Shown piece by piece: positions 22,684-34,174 of a stretch of DNA of 64,000 nt. The stretch is from contig CM027378.1 of the NCBI GenBank assembly GCA_015680905.1, positions 58,925,501 through 58,989,500 on the forward strand. Reading direction: 5' to 3'. A program made the translations under genes and the position numbers. Source of the DNA: Coptis chinensis (Eukaryota; Streptophyta; Magnoliopsida; Ranunculales; Ranunculaceae). Every line of letters starts with the position of its first letter. Positions within the stretch are counted from its first letter, which is position 1. The notes under the pieces were generated by a model, which saw only the letters and a program-made list of their open reading frames with translations, searched no databases and was not told where the DNA came from.

Positions 22684-24504
22684 CACCACCCCCAAACAGC
22701 ATTTTGCTTGTCCTCAAGCAAAGAAGAGACATTAAAATGATAAGTGGTCAAAAATGTGTTATCCTAAGCTAAATCTTATTTCACAGAGTGCGATTGCATT
22801 GACCGTATGCAACAAGGCCTTGAACCACTAGGAATTCCCTAGTGGACGAGTTATAGCCTTGTGAGAGTTTTCCAAAGAAGATACTCACAAACTTCATTTA
22901 TACTACAACGACTCAGTAACAAAGGCTTGTTTCCATAATTAATCTCAGGTATCTAGACATCTCACTCGCAGGGGAAACAAGGATTTTATTCTTTCGAAAT
23001 TCAAGTTAATATACATATAATAATCGAAACATCTATGTATGAGCATGCATGCAGTGATCTAATAATGAAATGTACAAGCAGGGTAGTTTCTGGATCCTTT
23101 GGATAGCGTCCTTAATTAGGTTCTCACAGGTATGTGTTGAAACACAATTTCTCTCTTATTTTTCCACTCAAGCTTTGCTATCTCCAGTGTGCAGTGGGCA
23201 CATGTTTCCTCACATACTCAATGACAGTCAGAGGAGCCGAGGTCGATAAGTCACAACTACTACTTATTATCACACTATCATATTCCTAATTGAGATAGAG
23301 GTCTTTGTAGGTGTTATGGGGCTTAGGTGGTAGTGTAAAAGAAAATGGAATGGAAAATTCAAAAATGATAAGTATGAGAGAATAAGGTCTTCAAGATATT
23401 TATACTAGAGAATCCTTATTTTCTTTCCTGCTTCTAACATGGGTTTCCATACTTGGATTTTTCAAGCTTTTGTATTCCCTTTTGATTTGATTTTTTTGTG
23501 GGGAATTCTAACCTTGATATTTCTTTTGATTTTTGGAAACATATTTCTATTTTTTTCTTTTTCTTTTCTTCTGAAACAGGTAACTGATTTTGATTTGTGA
23601 CAAGGTTTTTCTCTTCATTTTTCTACACTTCATCCTATTTCTCATACTCATCATCTAGGTAGGCTTATTTATTTGTGGTTAATAGATAGGTAATGATTTT
23701 TTTGCTGAAGTAGAAAGGATTAATGAAAGGTTCAGTGGAGCGATTAGCTGTAAATTTTTTTTTACAGGTGTGAATTTTTTGCTTATATCGATCCAAAGAA
23801 GGCCTAAATTCTCACCTAGGATTTGGATAGTGATCAAGTAAGTAGACGTGTGAACTTCTCTATTCGGAAGAACTACTCATCTGTGTCATTACTCATATAT
23901 CACACATTTTGAGGCTTTTGGTTAGATTCTTACAGGATATGAAAACTAAGTTGTCTAACCGTGGGTCCCAGAAACTTACTGTTGTATACATTTAATGATA
24001 GTCAGTCCATGAATGCTCATGAAAAGATGTAAAAACTATTGCATACGTATTAAATTAAGTTTCTAAGAACAAGTCCTAATTCTGATGCTAGGGTGAAATT
24101 TCTAAATATTTTTCATCATAGAAGGGAAACGAGAATTTGTCACTAAATACATTTATTTAGACATTAAGTAAACTATATACAACTATGCATGCCTAATTTT
24201 TGCAAAAGGTTCACACCACCCCCAAACAGTCGGACACTGTGTCCTCAAAGTGTTTAAGAGGAAGAAAGAGTATACCTGAGAGGCTTTGAGCAAAAATCTA
24301 GCTGACATCTTCCACAGAAATTTATTGTAACACACTATATATTATACATCATAAAAGTAAAAGCACACTCTTAGAGTAGCACACTGTTAGGTTATTTATT
24401 TATTTCACATCAAAGCGTAAAACAAATATATACATGCATCAACTCACATTGCCCCAACCTTGAACTCGGGGATAGTCCATCCTTGCCTCGTCCCTGTAGA
24501 AATG
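22684..24504. other. Non-coding internal region of the nested Athila, with two PPT-like motifs
   Basis: No open frame of note. The sequence CACACCACCCCCAAACAG occurs at 22681-22698, touching the 3' LTR, and again at 24213-24230. On the minus strand it is purine-rich (CTGTTTGGGGGTGGTG) and the first copy is in the right place to be the polypurine tract. In both copies a TGTCCTCAA motif follows within 20-25 bp. Confidence 0.55.
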
Positions 24505-25419
24505 TCATTCCCTTGCATCCCGCCAATCTATCATAGCTTTCCAGACTTCACTCCACTTCCTCTTTTTTGCATTGTCTAGATGAGCTATCATTTTATCATT
24601 ATCAGGGAAAGAACGAACTTTCTTTAGATACCTTGCAGGGCGTCGCCATGTCCTAAATCGCAAAGAACGAATTATCTTGTTTGTTGGACACATAGAGTCG
24701 ACCTTTACCCAGTCTGAAGGTGGCGCAAAGCGGAAGAATGCGTCCTCACTATCCCGCATCATGTCAGAATCGGGCGGGGTGATATAGTCTTTGCTTAAAA
24801 AAGACCGAGCCTTCTTAAGATTCTCAATTACTAGGTCTGTCAGAATGTCAAAGGCGGTATGTTGTTGGGCCAATGCATGGAATGTCTTTACGGCCCGACT
24901 TTGATGCGGTGGAAAAATGCCAATCCCCATGATGTTTAGAAGAATAAATAACATGGCAGTTCCAACATTCATGGTCATACTGGCTAGTGGAATAGTGAAG
25001 TCTGGCCATTGGCCAGCTTCGGCATGTTCTCTGACGTGGGCGATGCCATCGCCATACCGGGCAGCAAAATCTTCCCTAGAATAGTCATTAAAGTCATTCT
25101 CTATCATGTATTGAATGGGGAGGTATGGCTGAAGAGGAGGAAGGTCTAGGGCCATAGCAACAGTTGGCTCGTAAAAAGAGTGTCGGGTGTTACCAATACG
25201 TAGTGTAAAACCATTCAAAGGGAAACCCTAGACAGCTAGTAGATCTTCCATGTGATCATAAAAATAAGTTGCCAAACCTGGGGAGTATGTCTGCTCTGGG
25301 TGTAGAATAAGAGAGTTCCAACCAACTTGAGTGATGTAGTCTCTGAAAAGATGTCCATATGCCGGAGAATTTAGCAACAAATGGAAAGATTGTTCTGGAA
25401 TCATCTTTGGAGCTTCCAT
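24505..25419 (-). pseudogene. Athila accessory ORF A
   Basis: Same strand as the Athila pol, last of three ORFs before the 3' LTR. From ATG 25419 the product starts MEAPKMIPEQSFHLLL and is about 300 codons long, with one in-frame TAG at 25228-25230. The layout (GWNSLILHPEQTY, TYFYDHMEDLL, FTLRIGN, then a P-rich LDLPPLQPYL) loosely parallels the start of ORFs B and C, and a hydrophobic segment (TAMLFILLNIMGIGIFP) lies in the middle. That segment could be a single membrane span, as in env-like ORFs, or a buried helix. Similarity to B and C is weak and should be tested. No function is assigned. Confidence 0.5.
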
Positions 25420-25633
25420 TGTGAAAACAAAATGTGACCTGTATAGACAAGGATAAACAAATGTTAGAGTATGATGAGAATAATTAAGTAAAAACAAATT
25501 ACCATAGAAAAATTAAAAACTAAAAAGAAAATGACAAATAATATAAAATTGCAAAATTTAAATGGTTTCATTGGCCCAAGTAACGGCGAGGATCCTTTTG
25601 TGGGAGGGATCCATTTATAAGATTTTCTATGCG

Positions 25634-26665
25634 TCAATTAATCCGCAAATGACCGATTTGCAACATTTTCGCTTCAATGCGGTAAATCTCGGCGTGGTTC
25701 TCCATTATGAGAGTGTGATTTGCCAAGAACTGGTTGTGGCTGTGCAAGAATTGTGCTTGTTCCTCTTCGTTTATTGTCCGCAGGTCCTGAAATTCAAGAA
25801 GACTGTTGATGATAATGTTCTGACGTTTGAATAATGTTATCAGTCCTTGTTGCATTAAACGAAGCCCTTTCATGGGATTAAATACGTTGCATAATGCATT
25901 TTCAGTGAAGATGTTGTCAGCGGAACAATCTTCGTCGGTTTCTACACCGGCATGGTTCTTTGCAACGTCGGGGTTCCAAAATCCGTTCCTACATACTGAG
26001 TGAATGGTAAGAATGTTAGATGTTCGAAGAGGTGTATGAGGAGAAGTACTAGAAAAACCCCAACGTATCATGATAAGTGTCACAATGGTTGGTAAAGGAG
26101 CTGCCTTTTTTCCCCGCGTCGCGATCGCGTTCCAGAGAAATTTAATAATGCAAAAATCATTGCAGTTACTCTGTAAGACCCAGAGTAGATGGAGGAGGGG
26201 TTTGGTTATTTCCGAAGTCTTAGACGTGTCGAGCACATTATGAGCTACCCATTGGATCACAGATACTTGGTTCTTTTGCAAAGATCGCTGATAAACAATA
26301 TGGTTTTTCCGATTGTATTCGCCGTGAAGGATAGTTGCAAACATGAGATGCCTGATATTGTCGAAAGGTGAATCCTGAAGGTGTACTCCTTGGTTTGTAA
26401 TAGGAATTTGAAGTACCTCTGAGATGATTTCCATAGTCAATTCACGCTCGCATCCGTTAGCACGGACAAAGAATTGCCCGTTTTGGAAATAACCGCTTTT
26501 ATAGAACAACAAGACCAATTCTCTGGAATAAAATGCTTGCTTATGATGTAAAAGAGGGTGTCATCCTCGACGTGATATTTCTATGTCAAAAAAGGGATGA
26601 AAAAGACCATTTTGGAAATTTTCCATAAAATTTTGCTCGGGCACGAAACTTCGAGTGAGGGCCAT
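25634..26665 (-). pseudogene. Athila accessory ORF B (putative plant transposon protein type)
   Basis: The open frame 25634-26518 extends upstream to an ATG at 26665, with one TGA at a position where ORF C has Trp. The N-terminal half contains YQRSLQKNQVSVIQWVAH, TSKTSEITKPLLHLLWVLQ and APLPTIVTLIMIRWGF, which align with ORF C. The C-terminal 70 residues are a coiled-coil-like, Gln/Leu/Ile-rich stretch (NEEEQAQFLHSHNQFL). The family resembles the putative plant transposon protein domain (PF20167) found near Athila pol genes. The role is unknown. Confidence 0.6.
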
Positions 26666-26875
26666 TAAAGATGGAGTGGTGAAATTTTTTTTGGAAAAAA
26701 GGAAGTTAGATTTTTGAGGTGTCTATCCTTGTTATAAATAGGCACCAATCCGAAAAAGTAAAAGATACGGATCGAGGTGTCACAGGGTAGTTAGACCACG
26801 TGTATCTTCTAAGATATGCGCAAAAGTGGATTTAGTGTGGATGAGAAGAATGGGGCATGTGACAAGGAGTGCCCT

Positions 26876-26896
26876 TTTTTTTTTTTTTTTTTTTTA
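26876..26896. repeat. Poly-T run
   Basis: About 21 consecutive T on the plus strand, between ORF B and the minisatellite. Read in the direction of the element it is an A tract. Confidence 0.8.
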
Positions 26897-27254
26897 AATT
26901 TTTATATAGCGTAAGAAGAAGGACAAGGAAAATGTAGATATACTATCACAATAAGATGTAAGAACGTACAATGGTATGGAAACACAACATAATGATACGG
27001 GAAATGAAATACAAACCTAAATATTAGATAGAACTATATGTCACATTAACAGCATTACTATAATGAAACAAACAAGCATGAAGACTTGATTAGCATATTC
27101 AATTTGCCGCTGCTCAAACTTTTCTAGTGCATCCATGAAGCTTGAAATTTGGAGTGGATTAAAAATGATTTTTTAGAATAAGAAGCGTAGAGGGAAGAAT
27201 ATGAAATGAGTGAATGTGGAGGAAGTGTTGAACTTATTTATAGAAAGAACTTTG

Positions 27255-27371
27255 CCGTTTTCTGACCGTTTTTTGTGCGTTTTCATGACCGTTTTCTGAC
27301 CATTTAATAAAACGTTTTCATGACCGTTTTCTGACCGTTTTTTGTGCGTTTTCATGACCGTTTTTTGTGCG
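27255..27371. repeat. Minisatellite of CCGTTTT-type units
   Basis: Alternating short units CCGTTTTCTGA and CCGTTTTTTGTGCG, joined by TTTTCATGA, repeated about four times. Translated on the minus strand it gives a meaningless KTHKKRSENG-type repeat. Confidence 0.8.
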
Positions 27372-27406
27372 TTAGATTACGGTAAATTTTTTTTTTAAGT
27401 GTGACA

Positions 27407-27409
<3 letters not shown>

Positions 27410-27478
<69 letters not shown>

Positions 27479-27497
27479 ATTATTATTATTATTATTA
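27410..27497. repeat. (AT)n microsatellite followed by (ATT)n
   Basis: About 32 AT dinucleotides (27410-27474) run straight into about eight ATT units. Length in the assembly may be inexact. Confidence 0.9.
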
Positions 27498-27661
27498 CTA
27501 ATATTATTATATATGTTCCTACCTATATAATATAATATTAGACATAACTAATATATCCAGGTAAATTATTTTAGGAAATAACCTACTATTAAGCTGGAAA
27601 TGCAAACACGTAAATCAAATATCTGACATAAATATTATACAAGACTAGAAAAATAAACTAG

Positions 27662-28840
27662 CTACTGATGATCCTCAGGGGCTGTAGCAGAATCCTCGGG
27701 GGCTGCAGAAGAAGAACCAGGAGTCCTGCGACGTCGTGCAATACGAGCTCCCGTGGATGCTAACTGCTCCTGGATATCACCAAGAGTATCCATCACGAGC
27801 ACGAATCGATCGGGCTCGCCATGAACATTCATTTGAACCGGGTTACGCGAGTAAGCATATTGTCCTAAAATGCGGTCATGGAAGCTCTCATTTCCTCTTT
27901 GGAATTCGCCCATCTTTGTCGTCATCGACTTCGTGGAAAGTGGTCATATCGTCCTTAACTTCGCCCAAGGTGCACGCCCTCATCGATACCGGGCGAAAGT
28001 GTACATATCTCGGACCACTTTGTTCACACGCGTACGTAAGGCCTCTATGGGGTGGGTGATCTTACTCATGGCAGTCTCATCAAAGTAGGGTGGGTGAGAG
28101 GAGCCTACGCTAGCGTGCTCAGCAGCCCTAGGTGCTGTGGGTTCCCAAGGGTCCTGTATACATTTCTTGAAGACAAGCATATTCTCATATTGTGTTATAG
28201 GGAGTAGCGGGGTGGCGGACAGAAAACCCAAGGTAATCATAACTTGTGTTACCAGAACAGCAAGAGGGGCAGATCTAAGAGTGGCATGTGTAATAATATC
28301 AAAAAGAAAGGTAACGATGCAGAAGTTACCCTTTCGCTCCTGGAGGATCCAAAGAAGGTGGAGGAAGGTCTTGTTGATGTCTGAGGGCTTCGAGGTGCCA
28401 ATGACATTCAGTCCCAACCATTGAGTCACAGCCAGCAGGTTCTGTCGCACCGAGCGCTGATACGCGCATTTCCCATCTATGTTGTACTCTCCCTTGATTA
28501 GCGTGTCGAGCATTAGGTCGTAAGTCCGTGGGTACATGGATTGTTGCTGAGTCAGCACGTGGTCGACCAGAGGAATGCCCGTGATCCCGGAGAGCAAAAC
28601 AGGTGTGACTTCGTGGCGCACACCCTCAACGGTTACCCAAAAATGGTCGCCATTAAAGCTCCCATTATCGTAGAATTTCATCACCAAATCCTTAGAATAA
28701 AGCCCTCCATTAGCATATAACAAGTACTCCCATCCTCTAGAGTGAATTTCATTATCAAATAATGGAGCAAACATCCCATTTTCAAATAAATTTCCAAAAA
28801 TTTGCTCCACACAAATCGCTATTTACCGGCCATTCGGTCT
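27662..28840 (-). pseudogene. Athila accessory ORF C (putative plant transposon protein type)
   Basis: First of the three ORFs after integrase. The main frame 27980-28810 carries GWEYLLYANGGLYSKDLV, FYDNGSFNGDHFWVTVEG, LLSGITGIPL, then YQRSVRQNLLAVTQWLG and INKTFLHLLWILQ, and a PLAVLVTQVMITLGF segment. It lacks an ATG in frame; an ATG about 40 bp upstream is in another frame, so a frameshift near the start is likely. A second frame, 27662-27925, continues the C-terminus with a coiled-coil-like region (RFVLVMDTLGDIQEQL) and an Arg- then Ala/Glu-rich tail. Clearly homologous to ORF B. Confidence 0.65.
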
Positions 28841-30627
28841 TAGGGAGAGAATTTGGATATGGATTAATGATGAGGGGAAGAAATGGGACTTATTTGTGAC
28901 GGAAGGGAATTGTTGTCGGAGTTTATAGCCGGTCTGTCGCGAGACCTGTATTTAGTGTGGGCCTGTCTCGTGCGAGACTTAAACGAGAGGGGGCAAGATC
29001 CGGAATTTAGGGAAGAAGAAATGAGTGATGGTGACGCGTGTGGTCGGGTTATCCGGGTTTAAAGGGCTCGATATTTCGATATTTTGGTTGGGCCAAAAAA
29101 TTTCCCAAGCCCAAATCAAGCCAAAAGGCCGATTTAAGCCTAAAAAAATCTAAACGCTTACCCACGACTCGTTTGGACTCCGAATTGGATGAATGAGATA
29201 TCAAAATGATCGGCACGAAAAATACTATCCAATTGTATGAGTCATCCTCAAAGGTCATAAGAGTTTTTGAAAAGAAGGAGAGTGTTTTATTTATAAACAA
29301 TGGTTTTATTTATATACAAGGGAGATATACGTGAAAAACACTGGATGTCCAGAAGAGTCACCATCTTAAATCATAGACAACTGTCATGTCGGCTCTAGAG
29401 CGAACCCAATCCAGCCAAACTATGACTTTACCTCTATGTATTATGGGGTTAGGGGCAGAACGATACCATCCTGGACCGTGCGTGCTATGGTCTAATAAAA
29501 TTGCCCTTATTACATATGGCTATCCTCAAACCGCCCCAAGGGAACTCAAAGTAACCAATTCTAGGGTTGGTCTGGTGGAATCCATTGCCCGTTTGTGTTC
29601 CAAGTATGCGACATCCGAGGTTGGACACGAATCTCATGTGCAAAACTTAATGCAAAGGGAAAAGGCACCAATATAAACATATCTACAAGGTGAGTCTTTT
29701 AACGTCAGATCCTCAAGACGAGTCGAGTCTTTTAACGTCAGATTCTCAAGATGAATCGAAGTCTTTTAACGTCGATTCTCAAGGCGAATCCCAACACAAT
29801 GGGGAGAAACGGGCGCGACGAAGATTATCCCGCTTGGTGATGATGTCGACAAAAGTATACCTTAAACCTGGCTAGTATCGGATAGGAAGTCGGGCCTAGA
29901 TAGAAGGGTGTTTGACAATGCATACACCAGCCCATCCTTCGTGCACGTCGTTTACGAGCAAAAGTACTACGACCATTCCCTATTCGTGATGAGTGAGACT
30001 TACACCAAATGATTAGCTGAAGTTCGCGAGGTAGAGAGTAGAAAGGGAAAGAAGGAAGGAAGGAGGTGAAATTTTAGGTACCCATCGTTTACCCGAAAAG
30101 CACGTTTGCTTTCGTGTTGCGAGAAGACATTTATACTCGGTTACGAAATAGAGTTTTTGTGGACTAAGGTTAAAGCTTGCAACCACACACTTCAAAGAAC
30201 TATGGAGATCATAAGATAAAAGATGGCCGGCTACCCAAAATGGCACCCTATATAGAAACAAGATTGAAGATGCAAAACGAAACATCTAGTCTGTGGTAGA
30301 CCGGATCCGAAGAAGAAGAGTCCGCATTCAACATCCGGTGAGCATAATTCGTGGTAATGTTTTAGGCGTTATCCCTTGACTTGAAATTTATTTGTTATCT
30401 TGTGGATTAAGCAAAGAGATTGCCCCATAATGTTTCACGGTGACCAATGAAAGGACCGGACCATCGTGTTTTCAATTTACCGGGAAAAATGTGTAACTGG
30501 AGTTATGCAGTAAAACTTTTGGCCAATTTTAAAATCCTTACTTGAAAAAGTGCTTGTCGTGCACTCTTTTCATGTTAGTTTTGTAGGATTTGAGAGATCA
30601 TAAGCATCACTCCGAATCTCCTCAAGC
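28841..30627. other. Spacer between Athila integrase and ORF C
   Basis: No credible gene; open frames on both strands are short and featureless. Three 33 bp tandem repeats lie at 29692-29791. A palindrome-like GTCTCGTGCGAGAC is present near 28964-28977. Confidence 0.5.
29692..29791. repeat. Three tandem 33 bp repeats
   Basis: Units at 29692-29724, 29725-29757 and 29758-29791 share GTCTTTTAACGTC and TCTCAAG cores. Unit length is a multiple of three and the plus-strand frame stays open (SLLTSDPQDES type), but no gene context supports coding on this strand. Confidence 0.75.
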
Positions 30628-31540
30628 TCATTTAATTGCAGGTTTAAACTTCGCATGCATCGATGATATTGTAATTGAGGCTTTTGATGGCCCAAAGGGC
30701 ACGATGCTCAAGTTCAAACGGTAGATGACAAGGTTTTCCAAAACAATGCGGTAAGGAGACATCCTATATAGCGTCTTAAATGTCTTTCGGTATGCCCACA
30801 AGGCATCCAATAGCGAGAGACCGATCCTTTCTCGATGGGTTGACGGTTGTCTCCGAATAGACTTTATCTCTGTTGGAGACTTCCACTTGGCCACTCGTTT
30901 GTGGGTGATATGGAGTAGCAACTTTGTGAGTAACTCCATATTTCTTCATTAAAACCCAAAATTTTATTACAAAAATGTGTACCCCCCGATCGATGATAGC
31001 TTTGGGGACACCAAAGCGAGAAAATATTTTCTTTAACAAATTTCACGGCCGATCTTATGGTCATTGGAGTGACATGCGAAAGTGCCTCAATCCATTTGGA
31101 CACATAGTCTACGGCGACTAAAATGTATAGAAAACCTTGAGAAATAGGAAAGGTCCCATAAAATCAATGCCCCAAACATCAAAAATTTCCACAATCAAGA
31201 TAGGATTTAGGGGCATCATATTTCGTTTGGTAATTCGACCTAGGTGTTAACCATAATGCAAGCTATGCAATGTTTCGTGGTGCATCGCGAAAAAGGGTAG
31301 GCCAGTAAAACCATATTGTAATACCTTGGCCGCAGTTTTCTTTCCACTAAAATGACCTCCCAAGATTGTTCATGGCAAAAGGATAATCGTCGGTGTGCTC
31401 CCGGTCGGGAATGCAAAGAACGAATGAGTTGGTCGGAACAATACTTAAAGAGGTAGGGTCATCCCAAAAAATAATATTTTACAGTGGATAAGAACTTTTA
31501 TGATCGGGGCGTGACCAAGAGGAAGGAACTTCCTCGGTAA
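30628..31540 (-). pseudogene. Athila integrase, heavily disrupted
   Basis: Pieces in three frames: MSKWIEAL and VKFVKENIF, then [34 protein letters not shown] with the catalytic Glu, and [13 protein letters not shown]. The second catalytic Asp is visible in IIDRG. The N-terminal zinc-binding part (31104-31540) has no open frame and is only weakly recognisable. At least two frameshifts lie between 30776 and 31040. Confidence 0.75.
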
Positions 31541-32668
31541 CTAGGTAGTTAACGATATCCGTACCATGGAGATGAGAAAATAGAGTACAAATATTCGATG
31601 CAGGAAGGAATCACAGATGGCTTCAGAATCACTATCAATGTCACCAACCATCCTTGATAAATGGTCGACCACGACATTTTCGGTTCCTTTCTTGTCTTTG
31701 ATTTCCAGGGTGAATTCTTGCAAGAGAAGAATCCAGCGGAACAATCGTTGTCTTGCGACCTTTTTTGCGAGTAAGTACCGAAGTGCGGCATGGTCAGTAT
31801 ATACGATGGTGGATGTTCCAACTAGGTAAGGGCGAAACTTATCCAAAGCATAGACAACAGCTAGGAACTCTTTCTCAGTTGTTGTGTAATTACGTTGAGC
31901 GTCATTAAGAGTTTTACTAGCGTAGTAAATGACAACGGGTTTGTCATCACGTCGTTGGCCTAGTACGGCACCAATAGCAAAGTCGCTAGCGTCACACATT
32001 AGTTCGAATGGTTGAGACCAATCAAGGGGTTGAATGATAGGAGCGGTAGTCAGAGCGGTTTTTAGAGTATCAAAAGCTTGTTTGCAATTGAAATTGAAGT
32101 CGAATAGTGCATCCTTAAGCAGGAGATTGGTTAAAGGTTGAGCAACTTTAGAAAAATCCTGAATGAATCTCCTGTAAAACCCAACATGGCCTAAAAGGGC
32201 ATGGATATCACAAACTATACGTGGGAAAGGTAGCGAAGAAATTTTAACAATTTTAGCTTTATCAACCTCTATCCCGTCTTTCAAAACAATATGACCCTGA
32301 ATAAGTCCTTTGGTAACCATGAAATGACACTTCTCCCAATTGAGTACCAGATTTTTCTCTTCGCAACGCGTTAATACTTTAGAAAGGTTGGATAGGCAGT
32401 CGCCAAAGGAATTCCCGTAGATGGAAAAATCGACCATGAAGACTTCCATATAACGTTCCACCATATCACTGAAAATGTGAAGCATGCAGCGTTGGAAGGT
32501 GCCTGGGGCATTACAAAGACCAAAAGGCATTCGTCTATATGCAAAGGTTCCAAAGGGATATGTGAAAGTTGTCTTTTCTTGATCGGCGAGATCGATGACA
32601 ATTTGGAAGTATCCGGAATAGCCATCAAGAAAACAGTAGTAAGCATGACCGGCTAAACGTTCTAGCAT
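31541..32668 (-). pseudogene. Athila reverse transcriptase and RNase H
   Basis: A 375-codon open frame covers the RT palm to RNase [35 protein letters not shown], then [20 protein letters not shown], and in RNase [34 protein letters not shown] and [11 protein letters not shown]. The RT catalytic box reads FMVD, with Val in place of the first Asp (about 32430), so the enzyme should be inactive although the frame is open. The RNase H D, E, D residues are kept. Sequence style is typical of Athila. The RT fingers are upstream in 32669-33340. Confidence 0.9.
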
Positions 32669-33340
32669 CTGGTCAATGAATGGGAGAGGGAAGTGATCTT
32701 TACGTGTTCTGGCATTAAGTTTACGATAGTCAATGCAAATTCTCCATTTTAATGGAATGCGAGTAGAGATGCACTCACCATTTTCATTTTGTACAACTTG
32801 AATGCCGGACTTTTTGGGAACAACGTGGACAGGACTAACCTAATCACTATCAAAGATAGGGTATATGATACCCGCATCAAGTAAATGTAAAACTTCCTCT
32901 CTCACCACTTCCTTCATGGCGGGATTAAGGCGGCGTTGTGGTTCTCGCGATGTCTTTGTGCCGTCATTGAGATGTATGCGATGCGTGCATATGCTAGGGT
33001 CTATTCCCTTGATATCATCTAAGGACCATCCGATAGCGGAGCGGTGTTCACGAATGACATGAATCAAATGTGCCGCTTCGTCGGTAGTCAAGTGAGCAGA
33101 AATTATTATAGGGTGACTACCATCGAGATCGAGATGCATGTACTTCAAATCAGAGGGTAGAGGTTTTAAATCCGGAGTTGGAGGATTGGGGATCAAGGAT
33201 TCATGAGGGATCATCTCTTCAATGGAAAAGAGCGAATCCGGTTCTTCTGAATCAGTTTGCAACGCAGTAGTAGGATCGAATAGTGGTACCGACTCTAATA
33301 ATGTGTGGACATCCTTTATCATCAAACTCAGGATTATCAA
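32669..33340 (-). pseudogene. Athila RT N-terminal region and protease-RT linker
   Basis: Frame 32840-33340 carries the linker and the RT start (HLIHVIREHRSAIGWSLDDI, then GIDPSICTHRI and LNPAMKEVVREEVLHLLDAG). A stop at about 32838 and further frame changes separate it from the palm; the segment 32669-32838 holds the fingers with a VNDTRKI-type region decayed. Confidence 0.75.
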
Positions 33341-34073
33341 AAGAAAGAAATTGGTGTATCTCGTCTAGGGGAAAAAAGTTTGTGAAATAATCATATTCCA
33401 GATTATCAACCAAACTAATCTCGCCCTCCATTATAGGATCGGGAAATTGTTTCATTAATTTGAATACGTTGAGTTCGACAGAAAGGTTCCCGAAAGACAA
33501 TGTCATTGAACCGTCCCGAAAATTTATGAGAGCGTTAGCAGTTGCAAGAAAAGGACGTCCCAAGATGATAGGAATGGAGTCACAAGCCACTTCAGTATCT
33601 AAAATGACAAAATCAACTGGGTAGTAAAAATCTTGGACCTTGACTATGACGTTCTCTACTATGCCCTTTGGGTACTTGATAGAGCGATCCGCGAGTTGCA
33701 GAGTCATATTGGTAGGTTTTAATTCATGAAGACTTAACTGCTTAAATAAGTAGTAGGGAAGTAGGTTAACACTGGCACCTAGGTCTAAAAGTGCGGTAGC
33801 GGTATACTTGTCGCCCAACGTGCATGGTACAGTTGGTTGACCTGGGTCCTTATACTTTACCACACCATTGATAGTGGTAATCGATGGAAACTGCTCAGTG
33901 AGGAATGCTTGTTGAGGAACATTCGTATGTAGTTTGGTGGTGCACATGTCCTTCAAAAACTTGGCATGCTTGGGTAAATGCTTAAGCGCATCTAGGAAAG
34001 GTAAGTTTATGGTCAAATTTTTGAAGGTTTCACAGATCTCATCAAAATGTTCGTCACGTTTGTTCTTTACCAA
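33252..34073 (-). pseudogene. Athila protease region
   Basis: Open frame with the retropepsin motif ALLDLGASVNLLP (D-L-G-A, as is normal in Athila) and the second conserved part IPIILGRPFLATA. Preceded by a Lys-rich linker and ALKHLPKHAKFLKDM, which is shared by Athila gag-pol proteins. It overlaps the start of the next frame (33340) by about 90 bp, consistent with a frameshift in what was one long ORF. Confidence 0.85.
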
Positions 34074-34174
34074 ACGGGCAAGGAACGAAGCTTTTGGGCG
34101 AAATTGCGCATAAGGATCAGTGGCGTCTTTCCCTAGGGACGTGGGTGTAGAATTGGAAGGTACAACTTCGTCCG

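Noticed and set aside
27173..27355. Minus-strand repeat protein of KTHKKRSENG type
   Set aside because: Produced by the minisatellite, with no start context or homologue.
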